20,355 nucleotides of DNA, from contig DQAA01000011.1 in the NCBI GenBank assembly GCA_003523465.1, positions 3,496-23,850 on the forward strand, written 5' to 3'. This document shows positions 15,903 through 20,355 of the stretch, piece by piece. Source of the DNA: Pseudomonas sp. (lineage in GTDB: Bacteria; Pseudomonadota; Gammaproteobacteria; Pseudomonadales; Pseudomonadaceae). The notes under the pieces were generated by a model. The model saw only the letters and a list, made by a program, of their open reading frames with translations. It did no database searches and was not told where the DNA came from. Every line of letters begins with the position of its first letter. Within the stretch, counting starts at the first letter, position 1. The translations under genes were made by a program, and so were the position numbers.

Positions 15903-16592
15903 ATGAGATTCATGGTATTGGCAGCGAGCTGCCTGTTGTTCAGCATCCCCGTTCTAGCCGACGCACCCCGAACTTTCAGCGAAGCCAAAAAAGTCGCATG
16001 GGGTTTGTATGCGCCGCAATCAACGGAGTTTTATTGCGGCTGCAAATACACCGGCAACAAAGTCGACCTGGCGGGTTGCGGCTACGTTCCGCGCAAGAGC
16101 GCCAATCGCGCCTCGCGCATCGAATGGGAGCATATTGTCCCGGCCTGGCAGATCGGCCATCAGCGCCAATGCTGGCAGGACGGTGGACGCAAAAATTGCT
16201 CGCGCAATGACAAGGTCTACCAACGGGCCGAGGCCGACCTGCACAACCTGGTGCCAAGCATCGGCGAGGTCAACGGCGACCGCAGCAACTTCAGTTTCGG
16301 CTGGCTACCCGAACAGCATGGTCAATACGGTTCGTGCCTGACGCAGGTGGACTTCAAGGCGAAAAAGGTCATGCCGCGCCCGTCCATCCGCGGAATGATC
16401 GCGCGTACCTATTTCTACATGAGCAAACAGTATGACCTGCGCCTGTCCCGGCAGGACCGGCAGCTATATGAAGCCTGGAACAAGACCTATCCTGCCCAGA
16501 CTTGGGAACGCCAGCGCAACCAGCGAGTGGCCTGCGTGATGGGCCACGGCAACGAGTTCGTCGGCCCGGTAGACCTCAAGGCTTGCGGCTGA
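15903..16592 (+). CDS. endA: Endonuclease I (secreted DNase)
   Basis: A 229-residue precursor with a signal peptide of about 19 residues (cleavage near VLA-DA). The mature enzyme has the endonuclease I (beta-beta-alpha metal) core: EWEHIVPAW with E76 and H77, RQCW, the NC motif, and DLHNLVPSIGEVNGDRSNF with metal-binding N124 or N129. Eight cysteines (45, 47, 59, 90, 99, 145, 211, 228) match the four disulfides of Vibrio Vvn-type enzymes, so it is active only in the oxidising periplasm or outside. It cleaves DNA non-specifically. It starts 5 nt after the SOS-controlled gene with a weak ribosome site, suggesting coupling. The family is normally not linked to SOS, so the context is notable. Confidence 0.95.
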   Translation: MRFMVLAASCLLFSIPVLADAPRTFSEAKKVAWGLYAPQSTEFYCGCKYTGNKVDLAGCGYVPRKSANRASRIEWEHIVPAWQIGHQRQCWQDGGRKNCSRNDKVYQRAEADLHNLVPSIGEVNGDRSNFSFGWLPEQHGQYGSCLTQVDFKAKKVMPRPSIRGMIARTYFYMSKQYDLRLSRQDRQLYEAWNKTYPAQTWERQRNQRVACVMGHGNEFVGPVDLKACG

Positions 16593-16608
16593 CGTTCGGA
16601 TCAGTGCT

Positions 16609-17034
16609 TCACGTCAGCGCCTGCAGATAGGCGCTGGCCTGCTGACAACGTTGCAACCGGGCTATGTCGGCAGGGCCGGGAACGATGATCCGGGCCAGGT
16701 CGCTTTCATCGGCCAGGTCCGCCAGCTTGACCGCCCGAGCCAGGGGATCGTCGCCGATCCTCACGACGAGGTCCTCGTCGCTCTCGTCGCCACGGGGGCT
16801 GAGCGCCTGCACTGCGGCGAGGATCTTCAAGGCGAAGCCCTCGCGTGCAAGGTCGGACAGGGTCATCGGAGACTCCTGAAGCACCTCATGCAGCACTGCG
16901 ACAATGCGCTGCTCCGTGGTCGAAACCCGTAGCATCACCCGCAACGGATGCAGGATGTACGCGGCACCAACTCTATCCCGGTGCCCTTCATGGGCACGGG
17001 CTGCAACTGTAATGGCTCGCTCCAGCGTGGACAT
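16609..17034 (-). CDS. HD-domain protein related to small alarmone hydrolases
   Basis: A 141-residue cytoplasmic protein with the layout of SpoT/MESH1-like (p)ppGpp hydrolase domains: AHEG...YILHPLRV (H29), AVLHEVLQES (H49) and KLADLADESD (D106). Where hydrolases have HD and ED in the second motif, this protein has H49-E50 and Q53-E54, and the Asn four residues after the last Asp is Glu (E110). The metal and catalytic sets are therefore altered and activity is doubtful. AGGAGG lies 6 nt before ATG 17034. It is convergent with endA. It could be a weak hydrolase, a different phosphohydrolase, or a binding protein. Confidence 0.85.
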   Translation of the reverse strand: MSTLERAITVAARAHEGHRDRVGAAYILHPLRVMLRVSTTEQRIVAVLHEVLQESPMTLSDLAREGFALKILAAVQALSPRGDESDEDLVVRIGDDPLARAVKLADLADESDLARIIVPGPADIARLQRCQQASAYLQALT

Positions 17035-17137
17035 GGCCCCCTCCTCACCGTTGCTGCACTCATCGATGGAACACCGTCCTCATGAGCATAGCCCGGCAAT
17101 CACGCGAGCACCGGTCGCGGAGCGTCTGGGGCGGGAA

Positions 17138-17707
17138 TTATCGCGGGGCGTCGTGCTGGATGACCACCGAGTCCGTTCCGAGGCGGGCCATGACGTCGTT
17201 CTTGCTAGCCTCGGCCTCTGCCTTTTCCATGAACGGACCGAGCAGCACGACGGGCTTGCCATCGCGATGGGTCACGGATGAAGGGATGCCTTTCTCGATC
17301 AGGCGAGCGGTGATGTCGCTCAACGCGCCCATGTTCGGGCCCTGGATGATTTCCACGTCCCAGCCAGCAGGAGCCGGTTCGTTGGCGATGGCTTCGGCGC
17401 GGCGCTGCAGATCGGCACCACCACAGACCTCGCGAATACGCAGGTCATTGCCGGTTTCGTCGATGATGATGTTGTAGTCGGCACCGTTCTTGATCGCCAC
17501 ATAGCTGCGGTATGGCAAGTAGTTGCCACTGTCGTCCTTGCCACGGAACTGGCCGCAGATATCGCCCTGGGTGTTGAAGCGGACATTGGCGAACTTGGCT
17601 GTCTTGGGATTCTGCAGGTTTTCGGCGACCTGCTTGTGAACCCGCTCCGCATCGTTGTCACAGCCGGCCAAGGCCAGTACCGCCATTACCACTGCCACTT
17701 TGCGCAC
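17138..17707 (-). CDS. Lipoprotein with SPOR-like C-terminal domain
   Basis: A 189-residue precursor. The lipobox LAGC gives lipidated C16; Asp at +2 predicts retention in the inner membrane in enterobacteria, less surely so in Pseudomonas. A middle domain (about 23-100) has LQNPKTAKFANVRF, ICGQFRGKDDSGNYLPYRSY and a second pair of Cys (51, 95). The tail (about 115-184) resembles a SPOR fold (GWDVEIIQG, LIEKGIPSSV, VLLGPFMEKAEAEA) that binds denuded peptidoglycan. GTG 17707 is chosen because AGGAGGT lies 6 nt upstream; an upstream TTG is inside the ribosome site region. It follows ldcA by 58 nt. A septal or wall role is an inference. Confidence 0.87.
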   Translation of the reverse strand: MRKVAVVMAVLALAGCDNDAERVHKQVAENLQNPKTAKFANVRFNTQGDICGQFRGKDDSGNYLPYRSYVAIKNGADYNIIIDETGNDLRIREVCGGADLQRRAEAIANEPAPAGWDVEIIQGPNMGALSDITARLIEKGIPSSVTHRDGKPVVLLGPFMEKAEAEASKNDVMARLGTDSVVIQHDAPR

Positions 17708-17743
17708 GCGCTTACCTCCTGAATTCAAGCGGCGGATTCTAAC

Positions 17744-17762
17744 ACCCGGCTACAACCCGGGT
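17744..17762 (-). terminator. Possible terminator after ldcA
   Basis: On the minus strand a 6-bp stem ACCCGG/CCGGGT with a 7-nt loop lies 3 nt after the ldcA TAG. It is followed only by GTTAG, so the U run is poor. It may stop part of the ldcA transcript before the lipoprotein gene. Confidence 0.35.
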
Positions 17763-17765
17763 CCG

Positions 17766-20021
17766 CTACTCCTTGACGCAGTCGACGGTGTAAACCCGTA
17801 CTCCATCTATTTCCTCATGTTGCAAACCGTGAACATCAGCGACGAAACCGGGGAAGCCGGTATCGAAAGCCCGGGCGAACGCCAGGTAATCCAGGATCGA
17901 GCGCGTCGCCTCGGTGAACCGCTCGCCCGGCATGATCAGCGGGATGCCCGGCGGATAAGGGACCAGCATCACCGCAGCGATGCGCCCCAGCAATTGCTCG
18001 ATGGGCACCGCTTCGACCTCGCCGCGAACCAGCCGGTCATAGGCCGCCGCAGGCTTCATCACCACCTCAGGCAAACGCGTGTAGAGACGCTTGAGCTGTT
18101 TGGCGGTAGCGTTGCTGCGATAGCAGGCATGCAGTTCGTTGCACAGATCGCGCAGGCCCATGCCGCGGTAACGCTGCGGGTCCTGGCTGGCGACACAAGG
18201 CAGGCACCGGGTCAGCTCGATATTGGCGTCGTAGTTGCGCTTGAACTCCAAAAGCTCGGTCAGCAACGTGCTCCATTTGCCCTTGGTGATTCCCATGGAG
18301 AACAGCACGAGAAAGGAATACAGCCCGGTCTTCTCCACCACCAGCCCGCGCTCCCAAAGAAACTTGCTGACCACCGCTGCCGGGATGCCCTGGCGATCCA
18401 GGCTACCGCCCGTATCGAGGCCCGGCATCACCAGGGTCACCTTGATCGGATCGAGGAGCACATAGTCCTCGCTGACATCGCCGAAGCCATGCCAATGCGC
18501 CTGAGGCTCCAGCAGCCAGTCCTCGGTGGCGACCCGATGGATACCCTCGACCCGCGGCGGCTGCCAGACGCTGAACCACCAATCCTCGGCATCCAGGTGC
18601 TCCCGCAGGTTGGCCAGGGCACGGCGGAAGCTCAGTGCCTCATCGAACATCTCTTGAAGCAGCGAGCGCCCCGCCGGCCCTTCCATCATCGCCGACGACA
18701 CATCCAGCGAAGCGAGGATGCTGTATTGCGGCGACGTGGAGATATGCATCATGAAGGCTTCATTGAAACGGTCGCGATCCAGTTGCCGGCGCCCGCCATC
18801 CTGCACATGGATCATCGAGGCCTGACTGAAGGCGGCGAGCAGCTTGTGAGTGGAATGAGTGCTGAAGACCAGCGGGCTGTCAGCACTGCGCGAGGTGCCC
18901 ATGGCGTAGCGCCCGGCGAAAAATTCGTGGAAGGCGGCGTAGGCGTACCAGGCTTCATCGAAGTGCAGGACCTCGACGCTGCTACCGAGAGTCTGCTTGA
19001 TCAGCTCGGCGTTGTAGCAAAGGCCGTCATAGGTCGAATTGGTCACCACGGCCATCTTGACCCTGGGCTCGCGATCCTTGGTCAGTGGATTGGCGAGAAC
19101 CTTGGCGCGGATCGACTCGGGACTGAACTCGCTCAGCGGAATCGGGCCGATGATCCCCAGTTCGTTGCGCTCCGGACACAGGTACAAGGGAATGGCGCCG
19201 GTCATGATGATCGCGTGCAATACCGATTTGTGGCAGTTGCGGTCCACCAGCACCAGGTCGTCACGACCGACCATCGAATGCCAGACGATCTTGTTCGCCG
19301 TCGAGGTGCCGTTGATCACGAAGAAGGTGTGGTCGGCGCCGAAATTGCGCGCGGCGCGGGCTTCGGCTTCTGCCAGCGGGCCGGTGTGATCCAGCAGGGA
19401 GCCTAGCTCCGGGACCGAGACCGAGAGGTCCGAGCGCAGGGTGTTCTCTCCGAAAAACTGATGAAACGCCTGCCCCACCGGACTTTTGCGATAGGCCACC
19501 CCGCCGCCGTGGCCGGGCGTATGCCATGAATAGTTGGATTGTGCGGTGTGCTGCACCAGCGCCTTGAAGAATGGCGGCAGCAGGCCATCCAGGTAGTTAT
19601 GTGCGGCGCGAGCGACCTGACGGGCCAGAAAGGGAACCGTGTCTTCGAACAGATAAAGGATGCCACGCAACTGGTTCAACTCGCTCATGGCATCGGCCGG
19701 GGCATTTTCCAGCGTGACCTGCTCACCCAGGGCGAAGATCGGCAAATGAGGCGCGCGGGATCGGGCCAGGCGAATCAGCTCGACCATGTTCTGCAAAAGA
19801 TGAGTGTTTTCGCCCGCGCCTTCGGCGGCGATGAGCATGCAGGCGAGACCATGGTGGGTTGCCGCGACCAGGCGGCCTTCGGCGTAGTCGATGGCGCTGA
19901 GGATGGTGAAACCGTCCTGCGTCAGTTCCTGGGCGATACCGCGGACGCGGTCTCCGGCTACGGTGTCGGACTTGATATCACGGTGAACGATCAGAACGGG
20001 GAACTTGAGATCCTTGTACAT
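17766..20021 (-). CDS. ldcA: Lysine decarboxylase (Orn/Lys/Arg decarboxylase class I)
   Basis: A 751-residue fold-type I PLP enzyme with an N-terminal wing domain (about 1-130), PLP domain (about 150-450) and C-terminal domain. Cofactor motifs are SWHTPGHGGGVAYRKSPVG (165-183), FDEAW (354-358, with D355 for the pyridine nitrogen) and STHSTHKLLAAFSQ with Schiff-base K393. The 751-residue length and dnaQ neighbour match LdcA of P. aeruginosa, which converts lysine to cadaverine in lysine catabolism and is ArgR-dependent there. Arginine or ornithine cannot be excluded from sequence alone. The start ATG 20021 lies 87 nt after dnaQ; AGAAGG is 11 nt upstream, a slightly long spacing. Confidence 0.93.
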   Translation of the reverse strand: MYKDLKFPVLIVHRDIKSDTVAGDRVRGIAQELTQDGFTILSAIDYAEGRLVAATHHGLACMLIAAEGAGENTHLLQNMVELIRLARSRAPHLPIFALGEQVTLENAPADAMSELNQLRGILYLFEDTVPFLARQVARAAHNYLDGLLPPFFKALVQHTAQSNYSWHTPGHGGGVAYRKSPVGQAFHQFFGENTLRSDLSVSVPELGSLLDHTGPLAEAEARAARNFGADHTFFVINGTSTANKIVWHSMVGRDDLVLVDRNCHKSVLHAIIMTGAIPLYLCPERNELGIIGPIPLSEFSPESIRAKVLANPLTKDREPRVKMAVVTNSTYDGLCYNAELIKQTLGSSVEVLHFDEAWYAYAAFHEFFAGRYAMGTSRSADSPLVFSTHSTHKLLAAFSQASMIHVQDGGRRQLDRDRFNEAFMMHISTSPQYSILASLDVSSAMMEGPAGRSLLQEMFDEALSFRRALANLREHLDAEDWWFSVWQPPRVEGIHRVATEDWLLEPQAHWHGFGDVSEDYVLLDPIKVTLVMPGLDTGGSLDRQGIPAAVVSKFLWERGLVVEKTGLYSFLVLFSMGITKGKWSTLLTELLEFKRNYDANIELTRCLPCVASQDPQRYRGMGLRDLCNELHACYRSNATAKQLKRLYTRLPEVVMKPAAAYDRLVRGEVEAVPIEQLLGRIAAVMLVPYPPGIPLIMPGERFTEATRSILDYLAFARAFDTGFPGFVADVHGLQHEEIDGVRVYTVDCVKE

Positions 20022-20108
20022 GAGCAGCGGTACCTTCTTCCTGCGACAGGCCCCGGGGGCCGTTCATCTCAGGGTAGAAGGTCGTCGCCATCACGCGCGG
20101 GAAATGCC

Positions 20109-20355
20109 TCAGTTGCCTTGCATCAACTGCTGCCAGAGGGCCGGTGCGCCAGCCGACTTGGCGACGGCTTCGAGCCGCGCGACATGCGCTTCGAGTTCGG
20201 CGGGAGTAGCGTGAACGATGCGCCCGGCCGGACGGCTCGCAGGCAGGCGACGTATCTCGCTGCCCTGGGCGGCGGCACCTGCGCCTTCGCCATCGTTACC
20301 CGCCAGCGACAGGCTGGTCTGGCCACCGGTCATCGCCAGGAACACATCGGCGAGA
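20109..20355 (-). CDS. dnaQ: DNA polymerase III epsilon subunit, C-terminal part
   Basis: The last 81 codons of a gene running in from the window edge. The reading frame is LADVFLAMTGGQTSLSLAGN, matching the conserved LAMTGGQT segment after the exonuclease domain of DnaQ. A variable linker follows, then the C-terminal tail (ELEAHVARLEAVAKSAGAPA, LWQQLMQGN) that contacts the polymerase alpha subunit. The catalytic 3'-5' exonuclease motifs lie outside the window. An internal GTG is not a start. The dnaQ-ldcA order is also known in P. aeruginosa. Confidence 0.88.
   Translation of the reverse strand, partial: LADVFLAMTGGQTSLSLAGNDGEGAGAAAQGSEIRRLPASRPAGRIVHATPAELEAHVARLEAVAKSAGAPALWQQLMQGN

Noticed and set aside
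16588..16618. Inverted repeat GCTGACG/CGTCAGC between endA and the HD gene as a bidirectional terminator
   Set aside because: The loop is 17 nt and there is no U run on either side; it overlaps both stop codons and may be chance.
17655..19406. 583-codon plus-strand frame across ldcA
   Set aside because: Antisense shadow of ldcA and the SPOR lipoprotein gene; composition is not protein-like.

Overview
The window reads as a chromosomal stretch of a fluorescent-group Pseudomonas (P. fluorescens/P. putida type). Grounds are the conserved minus-strand block thrS-infC-rpmI-rplT-pheS-pheT-ihfA-merR-tRNA-Pro, Pseudomonas-style LexA, AlgU and LacI-family sites, a high-GC codon bias, and a dnaQ/ldcA pair as known from pseudomonads. 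Species cannot be assigned from sequence alone. No insertion sequence, prophage or CRISPR array is visible; this is ordinary chromosome with some interesting regulatory DNA.

Region 1 (1-7578, all minus): a translation and nucleoid block. Transcription runs from thrS through infC (non-canonical AUU start), rpmI and rplT, across two hairpins to pheS and pheT, then ihfA, a small MerR regulator that overlaps ihfA, tRNA-Pro(GGG) with a strong terminator, and the 5' end of a probable tRNA-Gly leaving the window. The thrS leader contains a hairpin that looks like a tRNA-Thr anticodon arm placed just upstream of the ribosome binding site.

Region 2 (7579-9889): small genes. There is a secreted four-cysteine protein behind an AlgU-like promoter, a cold-shock protein with a perfect terminator, a lipoprotein with an I78-type inhibitor domain, and two divergent conserved-type hypothetical genes, one of which overlaps the 3' end of rbsK.

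Region 3 (9834-15338, minus): a complete ribose operon rbsB-rbsA-rbsC-rbsR-rbsK with tight or overlapping junctions, a clear sigma70 promoter and a 12-bp palindromic operator at the predicted transcription start. It encodes periplasmic binding protein, ABC ATPase, permease, LacI-type repressor and ribokinase; rbsD is not present.

Region 4 (15605-16592, plus): a perfect LexA box 22 bp ahead of a GTG-started small gene, followed 5 nt later by endA (endonuclease I), suggesting a damage-inducible pair.

Region 5 (16609-20355, minus): dnaQ (C-terminal end only), ldcA (lysine decarboxylase family), a lipoprotein with a SPOR-like tail, and a small HD-type alarmone-hydrolase homologue in which several expected catalytic residues are changed.
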